Assembly: GCA_963781785.1 (NCBI GenBank)
Contig: CAWAHD010000003.1
Coordinates: forward strand, 62,001-126,000
Source: CAWAHD01 sp963781785
GTDB lineage: Bacteria; Planctomycetota; Planctomycetia; Isosphaerales; Isosphaeraceae
Direction: 5' to 3'
Length of the DNA stretch: 64,000 nucleotides
In this document: positions 26,234-35,240 of the stretch, one piece after another
Layout of the letters: each line of letters begins with the position of its first letter
How positions within the stretch are numbered: the stretch's first letter is position 1
Notes under the pieces: model-generated
The model's database searches: none
Seen by the model: only the letters and a program-made list of their open reading frames with translations
Told to the model about the DNA's origin: nothing
Made by a program: the position numbers and the translations under genes

Positions 26234-26815
26234 CTAGCTCGGCGGGCCTGTGGCGGTCGTGATCGGAGAGAGAAAGCGCAGCAGCCGCCCCCAGCCGTCG
26301 CAGTCATCGCAGTGGTCGCAGCGGAGGAGGAAGGCGTTCAGCAGTGACAGTGGCAGGGTCGCGACATCGGCGAGCAGTTTCACGCGAGCTCCTGCAACCT
26401 TCCAGAAGTGGCTCTGGGGAAAGTGGTCGCGCCAGAACTCCTCCCAGCGGACAATGGTCCGGCGATCGACGTCGAAGAGTGTGGAGAGCTGACGGACCCG
26501 CTGCGGCGTTGGACCGTGCCGCATCGCACTAATCAAAACGATGAACGCGCCCAGGTAGATCTTTCGGCCGAGGAACCGCACGGATGGCGGTGTGGCTCGT
26601 TTTCTGCACTGGTCTCGATTGCAGCAGAAGCTGAATCTGGTCTTGTAGGTGCCCAGCGGCGGGTCGGGGCCGCCGCGCGGCTGGCGGGGGTAGTCAGCAC
26701 GGTGCAAACGTCCACCGCACCGACACCCCTGGCGGCGGGTGATCTCGGCAAGATCCTGGTCGATCGTGAAAAGAAACGCCCAGAACGTAGCGTTGAAAGG
26801 CGATGCGTGATACAT
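26234..26815 (-). CDS. DUF6431-like zinc-binding HTH protein of the transposon
   Basis: 193 residues. Cysteine clusters CRCGGRLHRADYPR and FCCNRDQCRKRATPP look like a zinc ribbon. Next come VRFLGRKIYLGAFIVLISAM and an HTH-like region (RQLSTLFDVDRRTIVRWEEF), then a Cys/His-rich LLRCDHCDDCDGWGR. From memory this resembles the family called DUF6431, often next to DDE integrase genes. It is first in the minus-strand operon, about 105 bases before the transposase start. The ATG's Shine-Dalgarno GGAG lies inside an inverted repeat (26821-26854). A DNA-binding or accessory transposition role is inference. Confidence 0.65.
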   Translation of the reverse strand: MYHASPFNATFWAFLFTIDQDLAEITRRQGCRCGGRLHRADYPRQPRGGPDPPLGTYKTRFSFCCNRDQCRKRATPPSVRFLGRKIYLGAFIVLISAMRHGPTPQRVRQLSTLFDVDRRTIVRWEEFWRDHFPQSHFWKVAGARVKLLADVATLPLSLLNAFLLRCDHCDDCDGWGRLLRFLSPITTATGPPS

Positions 26816-26820
26816 CTGAA

Positions 26821-26854
26821 GTACTCCGGGTTGGTTGGTATCCTTCCGGAGTAC
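26821..26854 (-). promoter_or_regulatory. Inverted repeat overlapping the ribosome binding site
   Basis: GTACTCCGG (26821-26829) and CCGGAGTAC (26846-26854) form a perfect 9-bp dyad with a 16-base loop just upstream of the ATG at 26815. In the transcript the arm nearest the start contains GGAG, so folding would occlude translation. Alternatively it is an operator for an element-encoded regulator. Confidence 0.5.
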
Positions 26855-26911
26855 ACCCCTCGCCGAACTCGATCAAGTGATCAGGTTCCGCGAGGGGATT
26901 TTTCTTGCCAG

Positions 26912-26969
26912 CCTCAGATAACTTGCTTAGGAATCGCGAATTTCACATCGATTATCTTGGCCACGCACA
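26912..26969. repeat. Transposon right end with sub-repeats
   Basis: The reverse complement reads TGTGCGTGG then CCAAGATAATCGATG, and further in GCAAGTTATCTGAGG. These match the sub-repeats of the left end in inverted orientation. The outer junction is with an IS66 tnpB fragment. Confidence 0.6.
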
Positions 26970-27413
26970 CCTCCCTCATCCCGTCCGAGTGTTCCTCCAC
27001 ACCCCGCCTACCGATCTCCGCAAAGGCTTCGATGCGCTCTCCGGCCTGGTGACCAACGCCTTCGCTCAGGATCCCACGTCTGGTCACCTGTTCTTGTTCG
27101 TCAATCGACGCCGCGACCGCATCAAGATTCTCTACTGGGATCGTGACGGCCTGGCGATCTGGTACAAACGACTCGAAACGCCAGGCACATTCCAGCTTCC
27201 TGTTGTCACCCGCGACGCTGTGTCGGTCGAAATGAGTCCTACCCAATTGACACTGATCCTCTCCGGCATCGACTTGGGTTCCGCTCGGCAACGCAAGCGG
27301 TACCAGCGTCCCACACCAAATGCCGAAAAATCGATCAGTGCCCCCTTGTAGCAGCGTATGATCGCGCTATAATTCAGGCCATGATTACTCCAGAGTCATG
27401 GCCGACTAACCCT
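26970..27413 (+). pseudogene. IS66 tnpB (5'-truncated) plus tnpC start
   Basis: From the fourth codon of tnpB onward (LPHPVRVFLHTPPTDLRKGF to the C-terminus NAEKSISAPL) it is nearly identical to 11444-11833. It then continues into the first 12 codons of tnpC (MITPESWPTNPG). It is cut on the left by the transposon end and on the right by an IS21 fragment. The apparent start upstream in the transposon end is fortuitous. Confidence 0.88.
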
Positions 27414-28184
27414 GGCGATCGCCAGACCAAGGGACGCCCGTTTGATCTCCATGCGGAGGAGCTTCCTCGCCTCTTGCCGCTGCCGGCGCAACCGTACGAC
27501 ACCTCGGAGGTCTTCCATCGAAATGTCGACGCCGAAGGGTTCGTCGTTTGTCGTCAGAATTTCTATGCGGTGCCCTGGCGGCTGATCGGTCAAGCCGTGG
27601 TGGTGCGAGTCACCCAGGACCAACTGACGATCTATGATCAGTCCTTTGTTGCCGTGGCCAGCCATCAACCCTTTCCCAAGACAGTCACTGGTGGCCGCAG
27701 TCTCTGCCCGGATCATGAACCACCCCGCGATTCACGAGAGCGACAAGAAAAACTCCAAGAACGGTTTGCCGAATTTGGCCCAGCAGGTACGCAATTCCTG
27801 ACAGGCCTGCTGGCTCGCAGCCGTTACGGCAAGAACCAAGCTGAGCAAGTGTTATCGCTGGTGGCAGCCTATCCACGCCAGGATGTTTCCGCGGCATTCG
27901 AGCGAGCCGTCCGGTATGGAGCATTCTCTCGGTCTGCCATGCAACGCATTCTCGCCGTACAAAGTCGGCCAAAACTGCCACTCGACGCTCTGGCCGATGA
28001 CCATCGAAGTTATCTGGAGGCGCTCCTCGAGCGGGAACCGACACCACCGCGACCGACGTCCGATTATCAAGCCTTGTTGGACCAGGGATCCCACGATGCC
28101 GAACCAAGTCAGTCTCCTGAACCACCCGACACCGAAGAAGGCGGGGCGCACGAACAAGGGAGCGATTCCGCACCGCCTGTATGA
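27414..28184 (+). pseudogene. IS21 istA, C-terminal fragment (chimeric frame)
   Basis: QTKGRPFDLHAEELPRLLPL to ALLEREPTPPRPTSDYQALL is the C-terminal, Mu-transposase-like part of an IS21 IstA. The catalytic core is absent. The frame begins at the IS66 tnpC start codon (27381), so a chimeric 267-residue protein is encoded. Confidence 0.85.
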
Positions 28185-28530
28185 GGATATTACCACTGCG
28201 TTCCAGACACTGGGCATTGTACTGGCTCCCGGTGCGCTGGATGCAGCGTTGTCCGCGGCCGAGAAGGAATTGTTGGGCCATCTCGAGTTCTTGCACCGCC
28301 TGCTGGCGGGCCCTGTAGAGGCCCGAAGAGATCGCTCGCTCAAACGCCGGCTGGACAAGGCCCAATTCCGCGAGCTGACCACGCTTGAGGGCTTTGACTG
28401 GCAATTCAACGCCAAAGGGTTGGATCGACGTGCCATTGAGCAGTTGGCCACGTGCGACTTCGTGCGCCGAAGTCAGAACGTGATACTGGTGGGTCAGACG
28501 GGCTTGGGCAAATCTCGGATTCTCCAGGCT
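28096..28530 (+). pseudogene. IS21 istB, 5' part
   Basis: MPNQVSLLNHPTPKKAGRTN to VILVGQTGLGKSRILQ, including Walker A GQTGLGKS. It overlaps the istA end, as usual for IS21. It is interrupted after RILQ by the 2.48 kb element at 28531 and resumes at 31013. Confidence 0.88.
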
Positions 28531-31012
28531 CAGACCTCCTGATCTGCGAACAGAGTAGCTTGTGGGGCGTGGAGCTTATGTGCTAGCAGGGATGAGGTTT
28601 GTGGGATCCTTGTTTGAGCAGACAAGGATGAGGTGGCGGGAAATAGAAATGGTACCTTCCGTGATTGCTGAGATCACCTGGCACTCACCAGGAGGAAGGT
28701 ACCATTCCCCAAGCATTATTGCCGCTTATCCCTGACGGTGCCACGCGCATCAACGACTCAATCAGTGTCGTGCGCGAAAATGGCCAGTGGACATACTTCT
28801 GCGGCGTGTATCCGGTATTTCAACACGCCGAAAACGACCGCCGTGCTTTCCGGATGTTTACCGCCCAACTGATCTGCCAAGGCGCCTGCCGTCAGGTGGA
28901 CATTGTGCGGGCCTTTGGCGTGTCGAAGAACAGCGTCATTCGTGGCGTTGACGCCTACCACGCCGGCGGGGTGGGAGCGTTCTACGCGCCGCGCGCAAGT
29001 CGCGGGGCCTCGGTGTTGACGCCCGAGGTCACGGCCCAGGCACAACAGCTACTGGAAGCGGGTTTGAGCCCAAGAGAGGTCGCCGATCACCTAGGCCTCA
29101 AGTGCGACACACTCCGCAAGGCGATCCAGCAGGGCCGGCTGACCAAGCTCGCTTTACCTCAGTTCGGAGAGACGACACCCGAAAATCCACCGGCTCCGCA
29201 GCTGCCAGCCCCCACCGACAAGTCCACACGCGCCGCCCTTGACGCCACGGCGGAAATGGGCACGGCCTGCACCAGGCCCGACGAACGCGTCTTGGCAGCA
29301 TTCGGTTTCTTGAATGGGGCGTCGACCCGCTTTGAAGCCTGCCGTGACGTCTCCTTCGGTGGCGTGCTATGCGCTCTACCGGCTCTGGCGGAGAACGGCC
29401 TCTTTCGACACATCGACGCTTGCCTGCGACAATTGCGCGGTTATTACAGCACTCTGCACGTAATCGTCCTGTTGGCCCACATGGCGCTGTGTCGGATCAA
29501 GGCCGTCGAGCAGTTGCAGTACCAGCCCCCAGGCGAGCTCGGCAAGTTGTTGGGGCTGGACCGCGTCCCCGAGGTACGTTGTCTGCGGTATAAGCTGGCC
29601 GCCCTGAGCAGCGACGACGGCCCGGAAAAATGGGCTGGGCTGCTATCGCGAGATTGGCTGGAGGCCGCGCCGGAACTGGCTGGCGCGCTCTACGTCGACG
29701 GTCACGTTCGCCTCTATCACGGCGGCCTGACCGCGCTGCCCAAACGCTATATCGCCCGGCAGCGGTTGTGCCTGCGAGGGACCACCGACTACTGGGTCAA
29801 TGACATCCTGGGCCAGCCGTTCTTCGCCGTCGAACGGCCGATCGACCACGGGCTTCTCGAAGCACTCAGGAGCGACATCGTGCCGCGTCTTCTTCAGGAG
29901 GTCCCCGGCCAGCCCAGTGCAGCCGAGCTCGAGACAGACCGCTATCGCGCTCGTTTCGTGATCCTCTTCGACCGCGAGGGGTACAGCCCGGAGTACTTCA
30001 AGGAGATGTGGCGAACGCACCGCATTGCCTGCATCACCTACCACAAATACCCCAAGGACGATTGGCCGACCACCGAGTTCGAGGAGATCGAAACGACGCT
30101 GCCGAGCGGGGAGCAGGTCTCACTGAAACTGGCCGAGCGAGGGACGTGGATCGGCGACAAGAGGAGCGGGCTCTGGGTGCGGGAGACCCGCAAGCTGACC
30201 ACCAGCGGGCACCAGGTAAGCCTGATCAGCACGGCTTACAGCGAGTCGGCGCGGGAGGATTCTGTCCGGTTGTTCAGTCGATGGTCCCAGGAAAACTTCT
30301 TCCATTACATGATGCAACACTTTGCCATTGATCTGCTTAACGAGTACGGAACGGAGGAGATTCTTGAGACCAAGCGGCCGGTCGTTAACCCGCGGTGGAG
30401 GGAGCTGGACCGCCGGAAGCGCTCGGTCAAGTCAAAGCTAAACCATCGTCAAGCTCGCTTTGCGGCCCTGACGTTGCACCCGGAATCCGACGAATCCGCA
30501 CAGGCGAAGTGGGAAAAGCGGAAAGCCGAATTGCTTGAGGAGATCGAGCAGCTCGAACACGAACTGACGGGCATCGACAGCCAGTTGAAGGCGACGCCCA
30601 GCCACTTGGATTGGGACAAGCTGCCCGAGAACGAAAAGTTCCAGCGCCTGGCACCCAGCCGCAAGCAACTGGTCGATACGGTGAAAATGATCGCCTATCG
30701 CGCCGAGACGGCGCTGGCATCAATCATGCGCGAGGAGCTCGCCCGGACTGACGACGCTCGCAGCCTGCTGCGTGATCTGTTTTGCTCAGAGGCCGACCTC
30801 ACCCCTGATCTCGCCCAAGGGGTGCTGAAGGTGCAAGTCCACCCGATGTCGAACCCCCGGGCCAACCGTGCGATCACTCATCTGCTGGAACATCTGAATG
30901 CGGCCGAGTTCAAATATCCGGGCACCAACTTGCAACTGGCCTACTCGATCGCCGGCTTGGTACAAACCCCGGAACTGGCTCTAAATCAAATTCCCGCAGA
31001 TCAGGAGGTCTG
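28531..31012 (+). mobile_element. Unclassified 2.48 kb DDE element, copy 1
   Basis: Terminal inverted repeats CAGACCTCCTGATCTGCG at both ends (28531 forward, 31012 reversed). It is flanked by a 5-bp target duplication AGGCT (28526-28530 and 31013-31017). It splits istB cleanly. Copy 2 (38545-41025) has the same ends and duplication AGGAT. I cannot assign it to a named IS family. Confidence 0.88.
28649..28705 (+). promoter_or_regulatory. Inverted repeat sequestering the transposase RBS
   Basis: ATGGTACCTTCC (28649-28660) and GGAAGGTACCAT (28694-28705) are perfect 12-bp inverted arms. The second arm overlaps the Shine-Dalgarno AGGAGGAAGG and the likely start codon, so read-through transcripts would fold and block translation. 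Known IS elements use this device; here it is inference. The same structure is in copy 2. Confidence 0.55.
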
Positions 31013-31013
31013 A
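28665..31013 (+). CDS. DDE transposase of the unclassified 2.48 kb element
   Basis: The open frame allows 782 residues from a TTG at 28665. The strong AGGAGGAAGG (28690-28699) instead points to an ATT codon at 28704 or TTG at 28715 as start. An N-terminal HTH (VDIVRAFGVSKNSVIRGVDA) and a second HTH (EAGLSPREVADHLGLKCDTL) precede a catalytic core with ALYVDGHVRLYHGG, VILFDREGYSPEYF and RWSQENFFHYM, plausible D, D and E residues. A coiled coil (KAELLEEIEQLEHELTGID) lies near the end. The stop TGA uses the last two bases of the element plus the first A of the target duplication. Confidence 0.75.
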   Translation: MLRSPGTHQEEGTIPQALLPLIPDGATRINDSISVVRENGQWTYFCGVYPVFQHAENDRRAFRMFTAQLICQGACRQVDIVRAFGVSKNSVIRGVDAYHAGGVGAFYAPRASRGASVLTPEVTAQAQQLLEAGLSPREVADHLGLKCDTLRKAIQQGRLTKLALPQFGETTPENPPAPQLPAPTDKSTRAALDATAEMGTACTRPDERVLAAFGFLNGASTRFEACRDVSFGGVLCALPALAENGLFRHIDACLRQLRGYYSTLHVIVLLAHMALCRIKAVEQLQYQPPGELGKLLGLDRVPEVRCLRYKLAALSSDDGPEKWAGLLSRDWLEAAPELAGALYVDGHVRLYHGGLTALPKRYIARQRLCLRGTTDYWVNDILGQPFFAVERPIDHGLLEALRSDIVPRLLQEVPGQPSAAELETDRYRARFVILFDREGYSPEYFKEMWRTHRIACITYHKYPKDDWPTTEFEEIETTLPSGEQVSLKLAERGTWIGDKRSGLWVRETRKLTTSGHQVSLISTAYSESAREDSVRLFSRWSQENFFHYMMQHFAIDLLNEYGTEEILETKRPVVNPRWRELDRRKRSVKSKLNHRQARFAALTLHPESDESAQAKWEKRKAELLEEIEQLEHELTGIDSQLKATPSHLDWDKLPENEKFQRLAPSRKQLVDTVKMIAYRAETALASIMREELARTDDARSLLRDLFCSEADLTPDLAQGVLKVQVHPMSNPRANRAITHLLEHLNAAEFKYPGTNLQLAYSIAGLVQTPELALNQIPADQEV

Positions 31014-31436
31014 GGCTGTTGGCCGGGCTGCATGCATTCTGGGGTACCGTGTTCGCTATGCGACCAGCACCGAGCTGCTCCAGAGGTTTACCGAGGCCTT
31101 GGCTGACGGGAGCTTTAACCGGATGCTCAAGGAATACGCTCGGTTCGATCTCTTGTTGATCGATGAATTCGGCTTCGACCTGCTCGAGCGTGAGGCTCAA
31201 TCTCAAGCGAGCACGTTCTACTAGCGGTTGCTTGACGCTCGCACCGGGCGGCATTCAACGGCCCTGGCAACCAATATCGACTTCGCGGCTTGGGCTGATT
31301 ACCTCGGCGATCCGCCGGTGGCGACGGCGTTTCTCGACCGACTGGTGGACGGTGCAGTGATTCTGAGACTCACGGGCCGTTCTTATCGCGCTAACCGTGC
31401 CAACTCCGCGTCAGTGACAGATCGTCCAGAAGCTTG
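31013..31436 (+). pseudogene. IS21 istB, 3' part
   Basis: Continues istB: YRVRYATSTELLQRFTEALA, RFDLLLIDEFGFDLLE (Walker B), and after an in-frame TAG near 31221 LLDARTGRHSTALATNIDFA and YLGDPPVATAFLDRLVDGAV to the C-terminus. It is broken both by the insertion and by that stop. Confidence 0.85.
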
Positions 31437-31616
31437 ATCACGCTGGTACCTTCCTCATCACCTGACACTCTGCTCCATCATTTCCCAAACCGCACGGATC
31501 CACTTTCGCGACGCACAGATATCTCTATCCCAAACGGTTCGACCGACAACCGCTCAGTCGGTACCAGCGTGGCTGAAAAAGTGGTACCGTTTCTGGCTGA
31601 AGACGACAACACTCCC
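31437..31616. other. Probable IS21 right end, no gene
   Basis: Contains three GGTACC sites within similar short segments (GCTGGTACC, GTCGGTACC, GTGGTACC), compatible with the iterated terminal sites of IS21 elements. No coding sequence was recognised. Confidence 0.4.
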
Positions 31617-32506
31617 CGGAGGTGATGATGACGACACTGGAATCTCTCCAGCTCCTTGATGTAATGCGCGGCATCTTTCGTCTCAATGCATCTCGCTTCC
31701 ATCCGGCCGCTGTGAACGACCAGGAAGTTCAATATGTTGACCGTCCCATGGCGGGTGTACTCGAACTCCTGCTGTTCGATCGAGCCCGGGATCGATCGAC
31801 GGATCGGGTCGCGTTCTAGGACTTGATGGTTGGGGATCTCATCGACACAGACCACTCAATAAGCCCGCTCGGCCAGGCGGTCGGCGTTGGCGTAGCACCA
31901 GAGCACCTTTTCGGCCCGTTGCTTGAGCTGTGCATCCAGGTGAGCCGTCCTCCAGTAACGGGTCCGGTGCGGTTGCAAATCAACGCCGTGCGAAATTCGG
32001 CGTACGGTCCGCTCGCTGATGGTCGGGACGATGCCGTCAGCGACCGCCTGCCGGGCCAGATCTTTGCTGGTCCAATGGGTAATATGCAGGCCCTCGGCCA
32101 CGGGCTCCAGGCAGGCCAGCTCGATGATCTGGGCGCGTTGCAGAGGGGGAAATCACGATCGGGCGTCCCGATCGCTTGGCCGATTCGAGAATGCCGGATA
32201 ACCCCAGGCGTTCATAGCGACGGCAGGTGCGACGGACGGTCGATTCATCACACTGGGTCAGAAAGGCCAGTATTTGCGTCTGGGCTCCATCCGCGATCCC
32301 CAAGAGGATGCGGGCCCGCCGGACTTGATACCAAGGCCGGGTCTGACTGCGCAATTTGTTGAAGGGCCGATAAGTCGTCGGAAGCGATTTCGATCGGACG
32401 CGGTTTTCGGCCACGCATGGGGCAAGCTCTTCGCTGAAAAGAGGCACACCTTTCAGCATAGCAGCCGCCTTGAATTTCGGGCATTATTTATGGCCGGAGA
32501 CACTAG
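31617..32506 (-). pseudogene. IS630-family transposase remnant, copy 2
   Basis: Same sequence type as copy 1 (17499-18006 plus 19904-20156) but without the IS1380 insertion and with more C-terminus: HGTVNILNFLVVHSGRMEA to RFQCRHHHLRGV, where it is truncated. It carries the same in-frame TGA (about 31856) and the same N-terminal frame change. The outer end AGTGTCTCCGGCC abuts CTAG at 32503-32506. Confidence 0.85.
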
Positions 32507-33119
32507 CTTCTTCTCCAAGCGTTCGGGGCTCACCTGCTCAGTCACTACACTCGGTAGTTGCCGCAACACGGCCAGCACTTTTTCGGTCCACTGCAGGGTC
32601 GGCGCCAGATTCATAAAGCGCGCCTTCGGCTTGGGAGCCGGGGGAACCAAGAATGCCATTTCGGTCTGTTGAATGGCACAGCGCGTTTGTCCGATTCGTT
32701 GCTGCAATTCCTGCCAACGCGCGTTCTTCTCCAGCCGACTCTTCAGCAGGCAAGCTGCTTTGTACTTGGCATCGTAGATCTCCACCGTTTCGGGATGGCG
32801 CTGCTGGAAGAAGCTCACGCCGCCTGCGATATCGACCCCATGATCGTCCACGATCGCGCGCGGAATGCCAGTGCGTTGGCTCGCCGCTTCCAACTCTTCG
32901 TCGACCTCTTGCCTCGTCCACGACTTACGGGGCACCAAGGCGACCAGGTTCATGTCGGTGTGCTGCAGACATTCGCCCCGTTCAGGCAAATCCCTCAAAC
33001 GAATCCCCAAAATCACCAGGCACTTCTCCTGGCCGATCCGTACCGAGTGATCGACCACCCATGCCCAGTCGTCGGACTTGGCCAGCGCCATGGTCAGCAA
33101 GGCGTGGCCCAACCGCAAC
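32507..33119 (-). pseudogene. Transposase fragment (WVVDHSVRIG type), truncated both ends
   Basis: Reads SDDWAWVVDHSVRIGQEKCL, GIPRAIVDDHGVDIAGGVSF (possible catalytic Asp residues) and PETVEIYDAKYKAACLLKSR to VSPERLEKK. I recall this type as a planctomycete transposase family without a clear IS name. The C-terminus is cut by the IS630 end, the N-terminus by the IS66 end GTAAGCG at 33120. Confidence 0.6.
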
Positions 33120-33543
33120 GTAAGCGCTCAGCCAAACCATACCCGGCCGCGCGGGCGGCCGTGATGGACCCACCACGGGCGGGGCACGTCACCACGCCGT
33201 CCGCCCACTCCCTCTGGTCTTGAAGCCACACCGCGGGCGGCTCGCCCGGCAATCGCCCCGCCGCTAGGCGATCTCCAGCCAGCCGCGCGTACCCGAGCCC
33301 AGTGCGGAGCCTCTCGACCGTCAGCCCGACGCCCGCGTCGAGGCCAACGTGCCATCCCCGTGGTGACGGTGGTCCGTGGCAGCCGCGCCAAAATGAGACG
33401 TCCCGCGCACTGCAGTGGGTTCGCCCGCCGGCGCGCGTCACGCTTCGATCCCACTGGGGCGCGATCTCCCCACGTGCCTTGTCGGTTCTTCTAGCCTCTC
33501 GGTTCTGCTCACCTTCGCTTGGCCGCGCGCTGTGCAGGCTGGC
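33120..33543. other. Non-coding region inside IS66, downstream of tnpC
   Basis: About 420 GC-rich bases, longer than the 86 bases found in the intact IS66 at 9670. Overlapping open frames exist but none is recognisable. Confidence 0.4.
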
Positions 33544-35222
33544 TCAGGGGGCACGGCCTTGCTGGCGATTCCTGGCCTGGCGGTTAGCGCGGCGGCGGCA
33601 ATGTGACTCCGCCGCGGTCTTAGCCTCGTCTTGACGGTATTTCAGGCGGTGTTCGGGGTGGGCCGCGATCCAGACGTCGGGTAACAGTGACTCCAGGTCC
33701 ACGTCGTCTGACGAAAGGGAGACCAACAAAGCCCATACATACGCCAACGGCTCGATGCTGTACTGCTTGGCGTTGGCCAGGATGCTAAAGCAAACCGCCG
33801 CTGTCTCGCCACCGCGGTCGCTCCTGAGGAAGATCCAGTTCTTGCGCCCGATCGCGCGAATCCTCAGCGCACGCTCCGAAACGTTGTTGTCGATTTCCAG
33901 CACGCCGCTCTCGGTAAAGCGGCGCAGCTGCTCCCAGTGATTCAGCGCGTAGCCGATCGCTTTGCCGTACTGGCTCTTGGGCAGGGCAAGATCGAGCTGC
34001 TCACGTAGGAACGTTTTCAGGCGATCGAGAATCGGCACGCTGCGTTCTTGCGCACCGCCAGCCGCGCCTCTGAACCTTGCTGCCGGATCTCGTCTTCGAT
34101 GTCATACAACTGCGCGATCAAGCCGAGCACGTAATGCACTTCGCGCGTTTGATTAAACCGGGCATCGAAGAACTCCCGCCGCACGTGAGCCCAGCACCCC
34201 ACCGCGACGATGCGGCCACTCGATCCCGAAACTACCGAGTCGTAGGACGCGTAGGCATCCGTCTGCAAATATCCTTGGGACCCCTTGAGCATCTCGGCCG
34301 GTCCCTCGCGGCCGCGCGAGTCTCGGTAGTCGTAGACCGTATAGCCATGCGCGCCGGGGGTCATGTAGGCCCAGAAGTAACCGGTACGTGTCGCGTCCAG
34401 CGTTCTATCCAGCACCTGCACCGGGGTCTCGTCGGTGTTGATCACATCCGCTTCGAGAATCCGCTTGCGCATCAGCTCAATCAACGGCCGAAGCCGGTCG
34501 GCACATTGAGCCATCCAGCCACAGAGCGTGCTGCGCGACAGAACGATCCCGTGGCGGGCCAGCACGTCCTGCTGCCGGCACAACGGCAAGTGCTCGGAGT
34601 ATTTGTTGACCATGACATATGCCAGGAGTCCCGGCCCAGCCAGGCCCCCTGCGATCGGATTGGCAACCGCGGAGACCCTGGTCACGCCGTCCTTGCAGCA
34701 GGAACAGGCATATTTCGGGTAGATGTGTCGCAAGACAAACAGCTTGCCGGGCTGGTATTCGAGCTGTTCGGTTGAGTCCTCCCCGATCCTCACCTTCTCG
34801 CGGCCGCAGACACAAATGCGAGCCTCGGGGGCGACATCGTGCGGCGCCTCCTCCCGCGGCAAGTCGTCGCTCAGCTTGCGGCGGCCGTGCCCCATGCGGT
34901 GCCCGCGCGGTGGCAATTGCTCAGAAGAAGCGGCAGCAGCAGATTCGTCGGGGGCGACCGCCGGCGCACCGTCATCAAAGAGGTGGAGCTGCCCGGCAGC
35001 TTCTGGCAGTCGCTCGCGTCTTGGTCCGAAGAACACGCGCTTGAGCGCTAGGTATTCTACTTTCAAGCACGCGTAGGAGCGCTGAAGCTCATCGTTCGTC
35101 GAGCAGGTCTGCTCCAGTTGGTGTTCCAGATCGAGAAGCAAACGCTCCAACTCGCGGATTCGCTCCGGCAGACCGCTAAGCATTTCCTGGCAGGCGGGCA
35201 AATCATCCGGGTAGCCGTTCAT
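33544..35222 (-). pseudogene. IS66 tnpC, single frameshift
   Basis: Reads MNGYPDDLPACQEMLSGLPE, CVCGREKVRIGED, YACSCCKDGVTR, VINTDETPVQVLDRTLD and GCWAHVRREFFDA in one frame. It shifts near 34030, where GTGCGCAAGAACGCAGC lacks a base, into VPILDRLKTFLREQLDLALP and NNVSERALRIRAIGRKNW. It is otherwise complete. Confidence 0.88.
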
Positions 35223-35240
35223 AGGGTGGGGTAGGTCGAA

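Larger units (their letters stand above)
22275..26969 (-). mobile_element. Five-gene TnsB/TnsC-like transposon with helicase and CHC2 genes
   Basis: 4695 bases. The ends align as imperfect inverted repeats over about 24 bases (TGAGAGTGAGCACG… at 22275, TGTGCGTGGCCAAG… at 26969 reversed) and share GATAATCGA. Each end holds a second GATAATCGA-like sub-repeat (around 22308, and 26912-26926). Five genes on the minus strand run inward from the right end: DUF6431-like, transposase, ExeA/TnsC-like ATPase, RepA-like ATPase, CHC2 zinc finger. Flanking pentamers differ (GGTCC and CCTCC), so no target duplication is preserved and one junction was probably remodelled. Confidence 0.7.

Noticed and set aside
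33094..33454. Overlapping frames of about 110 codons inside the IS66 left region
   Set aside because: No recognisable domain and very GC-rich; they cross the IS66 border at 33120, so they are unlikely to be genes.
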